The notes: generated by a model from the sequence alone, not told the origin. 64,000 nt of DNA from G963677085 sp963677085 (GCA_963677085.2 CAXXFH010000004.1:4898001-4962000); one strand, 5' to 3'. Counted from the stretch's first letter, positions 37,782 through 46,935 are shown. Made by a program: numbers and translations.

Positions 37782-38145
37782 CTTGCGTTCCTTAGCTTGG
37801 TTCTTATTGAGAGATTTTGCCTAACGTCAGTCCACGTATGCCGCAGAATCTTGATCAACATGAATAGTTGCCGCTGGGACAATTTTCTTCCGGTATGTGC
37901 GGTCCGACAACCCCGTTTCCAGGTTGCCCTGAGAAAAGACACCCCTCTGGGGGAAGACCCGATTGACAAAAACGTGTATCCACTGCTAAGGTTACGACAA
38001 TAGTTTGAGTTGTGTAAGGGGCCGCAGACGCTCATCTTCGTGTGGCAATATGGGTTTGGCGCGGCCCCACGCCCCGGCTCAGGGCTCCGGCTCCGGTGCT
38101 CGGGAGCGATCTGTCTAACCTTCCCAATGTGAGGGAGTCTGCCGG
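37782..38145. other. Divergent intergenic region between htrA and rnc
   Basis: About 364 bases with no convincing gene. It contains a promoter candidate at 37963-37992 and a GC-rich tract near 38060-38110 (GGCTCAGGGCTCCGGCTCC). Both flanking genes start from here. Confidence 0.5.
37963..37992 (+). promoter_or_regulatory. Candidate sigma70-type promoter upstream of rnc
   Basis: A consensus TTGACA at 37963-37968 is followed after 18 bases by TAAGGT (37987-37992), which matches TATAAT at three positions. It would give a leader of about 150 nt. Only the -35 match is strong. Confidence 0.3.
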
Positions 38146-38883
38146 ATGTCCATGGATGATCAACTCAATTCCGATGAGGACTTAAACGTCCTGATGCAAC
38201 GATGCCAGGAACGCATTGAGTACACCTTTTCGGATCCCTTGCTGCTGCGTGCCGCCTTGACGCACGCCTCCGGAGCAGAGCACCGTCTGGCCTCCAACGA
38301 GCGGTTGGAATTTCTCGGCGACGCGATTCTTGGCGCCGTCGTTTGCGAGATGCTCTTTCGGCAGTATCCAGAATATCTGGAAGGCGACCTTACCAAGATC
38401 AAGTCGGTGGTAGTCAGCCGGCAAACCTGCACCCGAATCAGCGAAGGGTTGGGAATGCAGGAGTTCCTAATCCTGGGCAAGGGAATGACGACTCATCCCA
38501 GTGTGCCGCCCTCGTTGTTGGCCGACGTCTTTGAGTCGCTCGTCGCGGCCATCTACCTCGATGGTGGTGATGAAGCGGCTCGGGAGTTCATTATGCGCCA
38601 CGTCGGTTCCGAGATTGAATCAGCAGTCGACGGCGAGACGGGCGGCAACTACAAGTCGCAGCTTCAACAGCTTGCCCAACGCGAGTATGGTACGACGCCC
38701 ACGTACCAACTACTCGATGAAAAGGGGCCCGACCACAGCAAGTGCTTCAAGATTGCAGCCCAGGTGGGAAAAAGCCGTTATCAAGCGGCCTGGGGACGCA
38801 ACAAGAAAGAAGCCGAGCAACGCGCCGCCCGTAATGCCCTCAATCAACTCGATGGGGGACCGGCTCCCTTTCCTGCCGAATAA
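38146..38883 (+). CDS. rnc: Ribonuclease III
   Basis: 245 residues. The catalytic domain carries the signature NERLEFLGDAILG with its acidic residues, then GDLTKIKSVVVSRQT and LLADVFESLVAAIYLDGG (second acidic cluster). The C-terminal dsRNA-binding domain spans the last 75 residues (NYKSQLQQLAQREYGTTPTY, then GRNKKEAEQRAARNAL). It cleaves double-stranded RNA in rRNA processing and gene control. The hairpin-rich transcripts of this region would be possible substrates (inference). GAGGGAG at 38131-38137 precedes the ATG. Confidence 0.96.
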   Translation: MSMDDQLNSDEDLNVLMQRCQERIEYTFSDPLLLRAALTHASGAEHRLASNERLEFLGDAILGAVVCEMLFRQYPEYLEGDLTKIKSVVVSRQTCTRISEGLGMQEFLILGKGMTTHPSVPPSLLADVFESLVAAIYLDGGDEAAREFIMRHVGSEIESAVDGETGGNYKSQLQQLAQREYGTTPTYQLLDEKGPDHSKCFKIAAQVGKSRYQAAWGRNKKEAEQRAARNALNQLDGGPAPFPAE

Positions 38884-39015
38884 TCCTCATGCGTTTCGCA
38901 TTTCGGTGCGTGGCCACAGACGCCGTCTCCTCTTCGGTTGTTGCTGGAAATCTTGTCCTTTTCGCGACAAGCTCAATCGGTCGACCGCCCATTTCCCGTT
39001 GTCATCCGGAGCCCT

Positions 39016-40026
39016 ATGACTTCTCCTCGCGCCGTTGCCCTGTTTTCCGGTGGCCTCGACAGCATGTTGGCCGTGCGGATCCTTCAGTTGCAGGGTTTTG
39101 AGATCGAGGCCCTCAATGTTCGCACGACTTTCAGCTGTTGTCGGGCGATGGCCACTGAAGCTGCCACGCGGCTGAACGTTCGTCTCACCGCGGTCGAGGT
39201 CGACGACGATTACCTCGACGTGATCCGCAATCCCATGTACGGCTACGGCAAGGGCGCCAACCCGTGCATCGACTGCCGAATCTACATGTGCCGCATGGCA
39301 AAGCAATTTGCCGACCGGATCGGGGCCGCGGTCGTAGTCACCGGGGAAATCGCCGGCCAACGCCCCATGAGCCAGAAGAAACACCATTTGGAGATCGTTG
39401 CACGTCGTTCGGGCCTGGAGGGACGCCTGTTGCGGCCACTCTCGGCCAAACTGCTCGATCCGACCGACGCGGAACGCTCTGGCCTAGTGGATCGAGAACA
39501 GCTTTACGCTTTCCACGGTCGGGCGCGGCGGCCTCTGCTGGATCTCGCGCAGCGTTTGGGGATTGCTGAGGTACACGCCGACCAACTCCCGTCGCCATCG
39601 ACCGGATGCGCGTTGACTGAGTCGTTGTTCGCTCCCCGCGTGCACGACCTGTTGCAATACGACTACGACGCACAGCGTTGGAGTTTTGAACTGCTCAACC
39701 ACGGTCGCCATATCCGCCTCAACGCCCAAACGAAACTGGTCGTCGGCCGCAATGCCGACGAGAATGCCACGCTTTGCCGGTTTGCCGAACGCCAAGACGC
39801 CCCCGATCCAACCCTACTCGATCCGGAGAACTTCCGTGGTCCCCACGTGCTGGTCGTTGGCGAAGCAAGTGACGATGCCCTGCGAACGGCTGCCGCACTG
39901 ATGGTCCGCTACGCCCGGCCTGAAGAACGGCAGAACGCACGAGTGAGGGTAATTCGCGCCGGCCGACAACATCATCTCTTGGCCGCCCTGCCGTGTGAGA
40001 AGATCGACCAACTCGACACGCTTTGA
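39016..40026 (+). CDS. PP-loop protein of the tRNA thiolation (ThiI/MnmA-like) type
   Basis: 336 residues from the ATG at 39016 (GGAG at 39008); an in-frame start at 38938 adds an unlikely leader. The N-terminal PP-loop ATPase motif is LFSGGLDSML. Cys residues in TTFSCCRA and NPCIDCRIYMCRMA, and the segment TGEIAGQRPMSQ, resemble tRNA thiouridine synthases. The C-terminal 100 residues form another domain (KLVVGRNADENATLC, then HVLVVGEASDDAL) not found in MnmA. It probably activates a tRNA uridine with ATP and inserts sulfur, but which uridine is unclear. It follows rnc after 132 bases. Confidence 0.75.
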   Translation: MTSPRAVALFSGGLDSMLAVRILQLQGFEIEALNVRTTFSCCRAMATEAATRLNVRLTAVEVDDDYLDVIRNPMYGYGKGANPCIDCRIYMCRMAKQFADRIGAAVVVTGEIAGQRPMSQKKHHLEIVARRSGLEGRLLRPLSAKLLDPTDAERSGLVDREQLYAFHGRARRPLLDLAQRLGIAEVHADQLPSPSTGCALTESLFAPRVHDLLQYDYDAQRWSFELLNHGRHIRLNAQTKLVVGRNADENATLCRFAERQDAPDPTLLDPENFRGPHVLVVGEASDDALRTAAALMVRYARPEERQNARVRVIRAGRQHHLLAALPCEKIDQLDTL

Positions 40027-40105
40027 GTTGGGCCGTACCCTCGTGCTGCATCGTGTTTATTGATTCCGTGGTCGATCGCGGAACACTTCGTTACGTTTCA
40101 GTTCA

Positions 40106-40150
40106 GGGAAGCCGGCTCCCGTTGGTCGTCGTCTGCTCATTAGCTATGCA
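40106..40150 (-). repeat. Degenerate repeat, family E, copy E1
   Basis: On the minus strand TGCATAGCTAATGAG, then GACGACCAACGGGAGCCGG. A related stretch lies at 46000-46040. The ACCAACGGGA core is shared with family B, but the flanks differ. Confidence 0.4.
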
Positions 40151-40550
40151 AGTGTCAATAGAGACGAGTGTTGTCGGGTCCGCTTTGCATTCTCTGGCCT
40201 CCCATCACTCGCCTGAAAACTCCTCGTACGCCTTTTAGGTTGACCGGCAAATCTTCGCCGGTTCGCCGGGCCGTGCAGGTTCGCTGTGCAGGTTCTTGGT
40301 GGAGCAGTGCCAGATGCGTTTGTCCGCAGTCCGTCGCGTGCCGTGGGCAAATAGGATCGGGATGGCGAACGAAAGTCGGGGGGACGCGGTTTGCTGATCT
40401 TACCCGACGAGTTGGTTGGCAATCCGGCGTAACCCCATTAGGAACAAACGATTATGGCAGGTGAACGCCAGAGCGGTCGGGCCATTTTCGCGAAAGTGAC
40501 CCCCCGTGGAGTGGGGGCATGCGGGCAGAAGCCGCTCAAGAAACTAGAAA

Positions 40551-40573
40551 CGCCCGGTCAGCCGTGCCGGGCG
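40551..40573 (-). terminator. Hairpin terminator of the histone-like gene
   Basis: CGCCCGG at 40551-40557 and CCGGGCG at 40567-40573 form a stem. On the minus strand it is followed by TTTCTAGTTTCTT, which suits transcription from the histone-like gene; on the plus strand by TCTCTTTCTC, so it may work both ways. Confidence 0.6.
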
Positions 40574-40659
40574 TCTCTTTCTCGTCGTAGCATCGTCAAG
40601 CAGAAGAAAAAGAGTATCGCGAGAAGCGATCCGCCGGATGGCGGAAAATAGGCCAAAGC

Positions 40660-40884
40660 CTACTTCTTCTTCTTGGCCACGCGTTTCTTGGCCACCTTCT
40701 TCTTCGCGGTAGCTTTCTTGGCCACTTTCTTCTTCGTGGCCTTCTTGGCTACCTTCTTTTTGGCGACCTTCTTCTTCGCGACCTTCTTTTTCGCGACCTT
40801 CTTCTTGGTAGCTTTCTTGGCTACCTTCTTCTTGGCCACCTTCTTCTTGGCGACCTTCTTGCGAGTTGCCTTTTTCTTGGCCAC
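40660..40884 (-). CDS. Lysine-rich histone H1-like protein
   Basis: 74 residues, almost only Lys, Ala, Val and Thr, built from tandem KKVAK units (MAKKKATRKKVAKKK and so on). AGGAGG six bases before the ATG at 40884 gives an excellent ribosome site, which argues for a real gene despite low complexity. Such proteins resemble the C-terminal tail of eukaryotic H1 and chlamydial Hc proteins, bind DNA without sequence preference, and compact the nucleoid. The codons for Lys alternate between AAG and AAA, so the repeats are not identical at the DNA level. Only the composition is informative; fold and partners are unknown. Confidence 0.75.
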   Translation of the reverse strand: MAKKKATRKKVAKKKVAKKKVAKKATKKKVAKKKVAKKKVAKKKVAKKATKKKVAKKATAKKKVAKKRVAKKKK

Positions 40885-42469
40885 CGTACGTCCTCCTAAC
40901 TAGTGCCTTGGGCGATTTCTGTGTTAACCATCAGGCTGGGGCCAAAGGTTTCACCGTTATCGCCCCGGAAACAAGACAACGAACTTTCTCGACCTCCTGC
41001 CTTCAGTACTCAAAGCACTGAAACAAGCCGCCGTTCGTTTCCACCTTGTATTTGAAATTCCTTTCTTCGCCAGGAACTTCAAGGTAACCGGGATTTCCCA
41101 AACCCCGATTTTCCATGATGGTACCTATTTTAAAGATCATTGCAAGTACAATTCGTAGTTTCTCGCGCAATTTCTTTAGACGAAGTTGTCGCGCTGCGCT
41201 GCACAAAGGCCTGTCTTCAAGCATCGATGAACGTTGCCTTGTTGTGCGCGAACGTTCTCTTGCACTTTGAACGTTGGCTTCACGATTGGCGTTTGGAACT
41301 AGGGTTAACCAACGCCGCATTAAGGTCGCGAAGCGCGCTGAAAATGGTGTGTTGATGTTCATCTCTACCGACGCGCGCGGCATGCCGCGCGCGATTGATC
41401 AATGACATTATCTAAGCGCTGGTTTAGTCGCATAAGCCAAGTTACCTGGTCGCGTGGAAGCCCTCATGCGGTGTTGCGACGGCGACCTGGTGATGTTGTC
41501 GCAACTCATTGAAATATCGCAGGTTACGTTCGGTTCGTGCCAGCAGTTCCGCCTCTTGAACGGCTGCGAGATCGTCTGTTGACGAGCTTCAAACCAAGGC
41601 CTTTTCCGCGTTGTGGCAACAAAGTAACACCGGCTCTTCAGCAGCCTCGCGATATCGTATTTCGAACAGCATAAGCTCCGTTTGAAGGTCGCACTCAACG
41701 CGATCGAAAAGCGCCGTGTCGATTACATGTTGAGTTGTGAATCGTCTCTCTCAACGCGTGTGTCGAAGGCCTTCAACCAACAGCGCAGCGCCTTCGTGGA
41801 ATGTTCGTTCGCACCTCGTTTCACCATAGCGATTGACTCTGAAAAATTTTTCAAAAAATTGGACGACTTCTTGTCAAAAAATCCCACCGCCGAAGTACTC
41901 GTTACTTTCGTCGATGAGACATTTGCCCACGCGATGTCGCTTCAACAGGCAACCATGATCCAGTGTCGACCATGTTCTTCGTTACCAAATCGACCGTTGT
42001 GGATGGTAGATCGAGGTCATGGAACACCGAGCGATCCAAAGCGGATTCACTTGTTATCGATCCATACGAAGTGGCGAAGTGCGTTGGCGTGTCGAACCGC
42101 GCATTACCCAACGCCAACCGGCACACGTTTTCGTTGGGTGAGCACGTGTTCGCTAGATGAGCACGGGGCAACACCCGGTTCACAGCAAGTTTTCGACGTC
42201 CTGTGCCCTTGCTCACGTTGCCGAAAGGGAAAACCAGTTGTTCTTGTCGGTTGCTCATCTTTCATCGCTTCCCATGGCCTCGCGGTGAACCCGATCGCGA
42301 CAACCTTGTCGAATGAATGACGGTTGTCGGGCAGCGCTTCTGCTAGTCAACCACGGTAGGTATTTCGTACACTGACACAACAGAATTTGACCGGGGCGAC
42401 CTGCCAGGTATTGCCGGTTTTTGCATAACTCCGTTTCCTAGTCTATCGAGCCATTCCGAGTTGCCTGTC
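40885..42469. other. 1.6-kb stretch with no convincing gene, lower GC
   Basis: The longest gap in the window. Open frames on both strands (for example 41682-42320 plus and 41902-42258 minus) overlap each other, lack good ribosome sites and resemble no family I know. Base composition is noticeably less GC-rich, with A/T runs such as GAAAAATTTTTCAAAAAATT near 41840. A 22-bp perfect palindrome is at 41372-41393. A small minus frame ending at 41003 (MENRGLGNPGYLEVPGEER) might be a gene end. It could be a decayed gene region, a structured RNA or foreign DNA. Confidence 0.5.
41372..41393. repeat. 22-bp perfect palindrome
   Basis: CGCGCGCGGCATGC followed by CGCGCGCG reads the same on both strands. 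It lies in the gene-poor stretch. A protein-binding site or the core of a cruciform is possible. Confidence 0.6.
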
Positions 42470-44494
42470 ATGAAAGAACCTATTGCCACGAAACGACTTC
42501 TGATTTGTCTGGGCAGCCTGATCGTGAGCGTCGGATGCGGTACAGCACCGTCGTTCGAGGCCTCCAAATCCGATGAGAGCGTCGATTCCACGTCGGTGAA
42601 GCCCAATGCAAATGCCGACCAACAGCCGACCCTTGCCAAAGACAATGACAAGCTCAAGCCAGGGGCACAAACAACGGATGCTCTGGCTGGCTCATCTCCC
42701 GAATTTCTTGGCGAACCATTGAGCCATTGGTGCCAGTCAGACCGGGTAACCGAGGCTCCCGATGCGCGACGCCGCACGATCGAGGCCCTTGCCCAAGCCA
42801 TCGCAACCGACACGCCTTCGACGATCGTTACGGCCACCGATGCATTGGCCGCATTTGGCGCCGAGGCCCAACCGGTTGCCCCGTTGTTGATCGATCGGAT
42901 GTCGCATCCACAGCCCTGGGTTCGCGTTTCGGCCATGGAGTGCTTGGAAGAGATGGGCGGTGCGGCTGTCGGCGAACTCTGTAGGGCTTTGCGCAGCGAC
43001 AGTTGGCTCGTTCAGGTTCGAGCGCTGATGGTGCTTACCGCGATTGGTCCAGAGGCCAAAGAAGCATCGCCCTTGTTGGAGCAACTAGCGAAAGACAAGC
43101 ATCCACTGGTTGCCCAACGCGCCGCCGAGACGCTTGCCGCGATTGAACCGTCGGCCGATCGCGACAATTCGGTAGCGTCGCGTGCTTCGGCAACCACGAT
43201 GGCGTCGACATCGTCCACACCCACCGCCTTGTCCGACGGTGCGAAGGCGCACAGCACCGATTGGCCCGAGTTCCATGGGCCGCGCCGCGGCTCGATCTGT
43301 ACGGAAACCGGGCTGCTGAAGCATTGGCCCGAGGAAGGTCCCCCCTTGTTGTGGACGATCGAAGGGTTGGGACGTGGTTACTCGACGGTTTCGATTGCCG
43401 GTACCACGTTGTACACCATGGGTGATCGGCTTGGGCCTGCGGGAACGGACGAAGAGGTTCAGCAGGTCATCGCCTTCGACTTGCCCTCGCGTCGCGAGCT
43501 TTGGGCGACACCGATCGGCCCGCCGCACAAAGACGGCCCTCGCTGTACACCTACCATCGACGGCGATCGACTCTACGCTTTGGGAACCGAGGGAAACCTG
43601 GTTTGTCTCGACGCGATCACCGGAGATATCCGTTGGCAGAAACACCTAGCCGCCGATTTCGGTGGTCGAGTAATGTCGATTTGGAAATTTAGCGAATCCC
43701 CATTGGTCGACGGGCCTCGCGTGGTATGTACTCCCGGCGGGTCCGAGGCACTGCTCGTCGCGCTCGACAAGCGAACCGGCGCCGTGCTCTGGAAGTGCAC
43801 GGCGGAACAACTAGGGCCACAAGGGGGCGATGGGGCCGGGTACTCCTCGGTCGTGGTGGCCGAAATCGACGGAGTGCGACAATACGTGCAATTCCTCGGT
43901 CGGGGACTTATCGCAACGAAGGCCGACACCGGAAAACTCCTGTGGAGCTATAACGACATCGCCAACAACACGGCCAACGTTACCTCGCCGGTCGTGTGCG
44001 GCAATCGCGTGTTTGCCACGGCCGCCTATGGCTCGGGCAGCGCATTGGTCGAGGTCACCCTGGATAACCAAGACGGTCAACAAGACGCTCCAACCTTCAA
44101 GGTCAACGAGGTCTACCACGTCCGTGCCAACCAGTTTCAAAACCACCATGGCGGCGTGGTGCTGCTCGGTGACTACATCTTCGGTGGGCATGGCCAGAAT
44201 CGTGGCAACTTGGTCTGTTTGAACTTCCTCACCGGCGAGACGATGTGGAACCAGAAGGCCTTGGAACGCGGCTCGGCCGCCGTGTTGTATGCCGATGGCC
44301 ACCTGATCGTCCGTTACGATCGCGGTTTGGTCGCACTGGTCGAGGCCACGCCCGATCAATTCCGACTCAAGGGCAGCTTCACCCCGGTTACTGGCGATGG
44401 TCCTGCCTGGGCTCATCCGGTGATCCACGACCGCAGACTACTACTGCGTCATGGCGATGTTCTGGCGTGCTACGACCTGCGCGCTGGCGAGTAG
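42470..44494 (+). CDS. Lipoprotein with HEAT repeats and a PQQ-type beta-propeller
   Basis: 674 residues from the ATG at 42470. The N-terminus has a lipoprotein signal (LLICLGSLIVSVGC). Residues about 75-210 hold HEAT-like helical repeats (APLLIDRMSHPQPWVRVSAM, EASPLLEQLAKDKHPLVAQR). The rest is a PQQ/quinoprotein-like propeller, entering at WPEFHGPRRGSICTETGLL with blades such as VVCTPGGSEALLVALDKRTG and YSSVVVAEIDGVRQYVQF. PQQ-like propellers in planctomycetes are usually scaffolds or enzymes; no PQQ ligand can be confirmed. The HEAT part suggests a protein-protein interface at the membrane. The ribosome site is weak. Confidence 0.85.
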   Translation: MKEPIATKRLLICLGSLIVSVGCGTAPSFEASKSDESVDSTSVKPNANADQQPTLAKDNDKLKPGAQTTDALAGSSPEFLGEPLSHWCQSDRVTEAPDARRRTIEALAQAIATDTPSTIVTATDALAAFGAEAQPVAPLLIDRMSHPQPWVRVSAMECLEEMGGAAVGELCRALRSDSWLVQVRALMVLTAIGPEAKEASPLLEQLAKDKHPLVAQRAAETLAAIEPSADRDNSVASRASATTMASTSSTPTALSDGAKAHSTDWPEFHGPRRGSICTETGLLKHWPEEGPPLLWTIEGLGRGYSTVSIAGTTLYTMGDRLGPAGTDEEVQQVIAFDLPSRRELWATPIGPPHKDGPRCTPTIDGDRLYALGTEGNLVCLDAITGDIRWQKHLAADFGGRVMSIWKFSESPLVDGPRVVCTPGGSEALLVALDKRTGAVLWKCTAEQLGPQGGDGAGYSSVVVAEIDGVRQYVQFLGRGLIATKADTGKLLWSYNDIANNTANVTSPVVCGNRVFATAAYGSGSALVEVTLDNQDGQQDAPTFKVNEVYHVRANQFQNHHGGVVLLGDYIFGGHGQNRGNLVCLNFLTGETMWNQKALERGSAAVLYADGHLIVRYDRGLVALVEATPDQFRLKGSFTPVTGDGPAWAHPVIHDRRLLLRHGDVLACYDLRAGE

Positions 44495-44537
44495 CATGGT
44501 GTCACGCAAGAACCATGGCGGCCCGGCTGCCCTGTGC

Positions 44538-45920
44538 TCACCGGCTGGGACGTACATCGTCTTCCCACGCGGTTAACAGGCTTTTCAGCCGGGTGAGTTG
44601 CTCGGGTTGGGCCTTGCCGAGGTCGTTTTTCTCGCCCTGATCGGCCTTCAAGTCGAAAAGGTGCTCCTGAAGTTGGTCACCTTGCTGCTTGGAGACGTAT
44701 TTCAGGTGTCCGTCACGTACGGCCCGCCAAGTGCGATCCCCGCGGCGGCAACGCCAGAACATGGTGCGAGAGACGTCGGGCTTGTTGGCCGCCACGTGGG
44801 CCAGGATGTCGATTCCGTCGGAGGGTAGCGATTCGGGCGCCTGGGTGCCGACCGCCTGCAAGATCGACCGTGTCAGATCGACTGTCATGCACGGTTGCCG
44901 ACTGATGCTGCCCGGCGTCAAAATTCCGGGCCACCTGACGATGCACGGCACGCGAATGCCTCCTTCAAAGCACGTTCCCTTATGGCCGGAAAGCGGCGCA
45001 TTTCGGGCGAGCTTCGTGCCGCCGTTGTCGCTGAAGAAGATCACCAGCGTGTTGTCGGCAAGGTTTTGCTGTTCGAGTTCGTCGAGCACCAAGCCGATGC
45101 TCTTATCAAGCCGCTCGACCATGGCGACATATACTTCGCGCGTGCCCTGGTTCCAGTTCTCTTGCGTCCTTGGCTGCGACGGTTTGACCGCAGGGTCTTG
45201 GATCGGCGTGTGCGGCGCCGTGTACGGCAAGTACAGACAAAACGGCCGGTCGCCGCGCTGACGTTGCAGAAAACCTACGGCATGATCGGTAATCAGGTCG
45301 GTCAGATAGCCCTCGCGACGAATGATTTTGTCGTCCTTGTACAGCGCGTAGGTTCCTTCCCATTCGCAGTGATAGAAATAATCGACGCCGCCACCGATTG
45401 GGCCGAAGTACGTGCTCAGCCCGTGCCGCAGCGGATGGAATTGCGGTTCGTAGCCCAGGTGCCACTTACCAAAACCGCCGATCACATAACCGGCCTGTCG
45501 CAGCGAGTTCATCAACACGTTCTGTGCAGTGGGCAAACCAAGCTCATGCGCTTCACAGAGCCGAATCGCGTCGTCGTAGCGTCCGACGTTCCCGGTACCA
45601 ATCGCGCATTCCAACCCACCGACACGCTGTTGGTAGCGGCCGGTCATCAGGGCAGTTCGCGTCGGTGTGCATTCCGGACCGTTGGCATAAAAATCGGTGA
45701 AGCGAACGCCCTGCTTGGCAAGTTTGTCGATTACCGGACTTTTAATGTCGGTACAACCGTAACAAGGGAGATCGCCGTAGCCGAGGTCATCGGCCACGAT
45801 CAAAACGAGGTTCGGTCGCTCGGCGGCGGTCGCGAACGTTGTGGCAATCAGGGTGAGTAGTACTGCAACCGTGGCGGCAAACGTTCGACAGGTTCGATAC
45901 GGCCAAGTTCGATGCGACAT
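44538..45920 (-). CDS. Secreted sulfatase, no. 3
   Basis: 460 residues from the ATG at 45920, which has GGGAG about ten bases upstream; the frame is open to 46181 but that part is a repeat and low-complexity leader. The signal peptide is FAATVAVLLTLIATTFATAAE. The mature part starts RPNLVLIVADDLGYGDLPCYG, the formylglycine site is CTPTR (Cys84), and later motifs are GKWHLGYE and FFSDNGG. It hydrolyses sulfate esters outside the cytoplasm. It lies convergent to the HEAT-PQQ lipoprotein gene, with 43 bases between stops. Confidence 0.9.
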   Translation of the reverse strand: MSHRTWPYRTCRTFAATVAVLLTLIATTFATAAERPNLVLIVADDLGYGDLPCYGCTDIKSPVIDKLAKQGVRFTDFYANGPECTPTRTALMTGRYQQRVGGLECAIGTGNVGRYDDAIRLCEAHELGLPTAQNVLMNSLRQAGYVIGGFGKWHLGYEPQFHPLRHGLSTYFGPIGGGVDYFYHCEWEGTYALYKDDKIIRREGYLTDLITDHAVGFLQRQRGDRPFCLYLPYTAPHTPIQDPAVKPSQPRTQENWNQGTREVYVAMVERLDKSIGLVLDELEQQNLADNTLVIFFSDNGGTKLARNAPLSGHKGTCFEGGIRVPCIVRWPGILTPGSISRQPCMTVDLTRSILQAVGTQAPESLPSDGIDILAHVAANKPDVSRTMFWRCRRGDRTWRAVRDGHLKYVSKQQGDQLQEHLFDLKADQGEKNDLGKAQPEQLTRLKSLLTAWEDDVRPSR

Positions 45921-46381
45921 GATAGGCGATCTCCCGATGGGGTGGTTCATTGATGTCTGCATTGAGAATATTCGTTCCTGGCAGCCGAAAGCCCGAAAAT
46001 CCAGGTTCCCGTTGGTTGCCTTCCACTCATTGGCTATGCAGCTCTTGATGTGGTTCTCGTCTAAACCGCATTGTAGTCCCCTCTCTTGGGGCGATGCAAA
46101 TTGGAGTGCCCGGCGGAAAAAAAGAAAAAGGAAAGCGGATTGCTGGGTGCTGAAGCCCCCAGCCCTCAAGGCTTCGCGCATATCGTTTCCGATACCTACC
46201 TTGTCACTCCGAACTCCTCACTCCTAACCCCCGACTCTCCTCTCCCCTCCTTGTTGCTTTGGGCAACTTGCGGTAGTTTCGCAATATTCTTGTACTTTCC
46301 CCGGTCGAGAAGGGGAAATCGCCAAAATCTTTGCTCGTCGCGAAACGCGCGCCGGCCGTTGGTCGTCTTACTGAGTGAACA
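45921..46381. other. Divergent region between sulfatase 3 and the ECF sigma gene
   Basis: About 460 bases carrying the promoters of both genes. It includes a family E repeat remnant at 46000-46040, an A-rich run near 46110-46135 and a CTCCTCACTCCTAACCCC low-complexity tract near 46200-46250. No gene is visible. Confidence 0.5.
46000..46040 (-). repeat. Degenerate repeat, family E, copy E2
   Basis: Minus-strand TGCATAGCCAATGAGTGG, then AACCAACGGGAACCTGG, about two-thirds identical to E1 at 40106-40150. It lies upstream of the chosen sulfatase start and is the reason the longer open frame is not believed. Confidence 0.4.
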
Positions 46382-46927
46382 ATGACTTCGCCGTCTGTAC
46401 CGAATGGATCTGCCGAGACACCGGGTGACGAGTCGGCCGGGCGACTCGAAGAGGCCTTTGCGCAATCGCAGGCCGAGTTGCTCGGGACGCTTTACCACCA
46501 GTTGGGCAACCTGGAAGATGCGCGCGACGCACTGCAAGACGCCTTCGTCAAGTGTTGGCGTGTGCGCGATCAGGTTGCCGAGGTGCGGAACCTTCGGGCG
46601 TGGATATTTCGCATCGTATTGAACACAGGCCGTGATCTGCGGAAAACGGCATGGCGTCGTCGCCGTCAACCGTTAGCCGACGGGGAGGCAACCTTGATCG
46701 ATCAAAGCAACCAACCAGAGGTCGACGCCCAACGTCGCGAACAGCTTGCGCTCGTGCGTGGCGCCTTGCAGCAGCTTCGTCCCGAGGAGCAAGAGGTGTT
46801 TCTCATGCGGCAAAACGGCCAACAGACCTACGAAGAAATCGCCCAGGCGATGGAAATTCCCATCGGCACCGTCAAAACCCGCATGCGGCTTGCCCTAAGC
46901 AAACTCCGCGGGGCGTTAGAGACGTAG
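46382..46927 (+). CDS. ECF-type RNA polymerase sigma factor
   Basis: 181 residues with the two ECF regions. Sigma2 contains LEDARDALQDAFVKCWRVRDQV and NLRAWIFRIVLNTGRD. Sigma4 contains LRPEEQEVFLMRQNGQQTYEEIAQAMEIPIGTVKTRM, a clear helix-turn-helix. It recognises -35/-10 promoters of a small regulon, normally held by an anti-sigma factor. No separate anti-sigma gene follows; instead the next plus-strand gene is a giant A2M protein with an anti-sigma-like N-terminus. A 645-base repeat-containing gap separates them, so they may have separate promoters. Confidence 0.93.
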   Translation: MTSPSVPNGSAETPGDESAGRLEEAFAQSQAELLGTLYHQLGNLEDARDALQDAFVKCWRVRDQVAEVRNLRAWIFRIVLNTGRDLRKTAWRRRRQPLADGEATLIDQSNQPEVDAQRREQLALVRGALQQLRPEEQEVFLMRQNGQQTYEEIAQAMEIPIGTVKTRMRLALSKLRGALET

Positions 46928-46935
46928 AAAGATTT

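Larger units (their letters stand above)
40027..40659. other. Intergenic region between convergent genes
   Basis: About 630 bases between the thiolation-like gene and the histone-like gene. It contains a degenerate repeat at 40106-40150 and a hairpin terminator at 40551-40573. No open frame has a ribosome site and known motifs. I see no gene. Confidence 0.5.

Noticed and set aside
40673..40903. Plus-strand FLATFFLATF frame opposite the histone-like gene
   Set aside because: It is the complement of the lysine repeats. The minus strand has the AGGAGG site and realistic composition.
41900..42200. Possible replication origin in the gene-poor region
   Set aside because: Only weak partial DnaA-like words such as TTGTGGAT occur; there is no cluster and no dnaA, dnaN or rpmH neighbour.
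41682..42320. 212-codon plus frame in the gene-poor region
   Set aside because: It overlaps a minus frame, has no good ribosome site, and its composition does not resemble a known protein.
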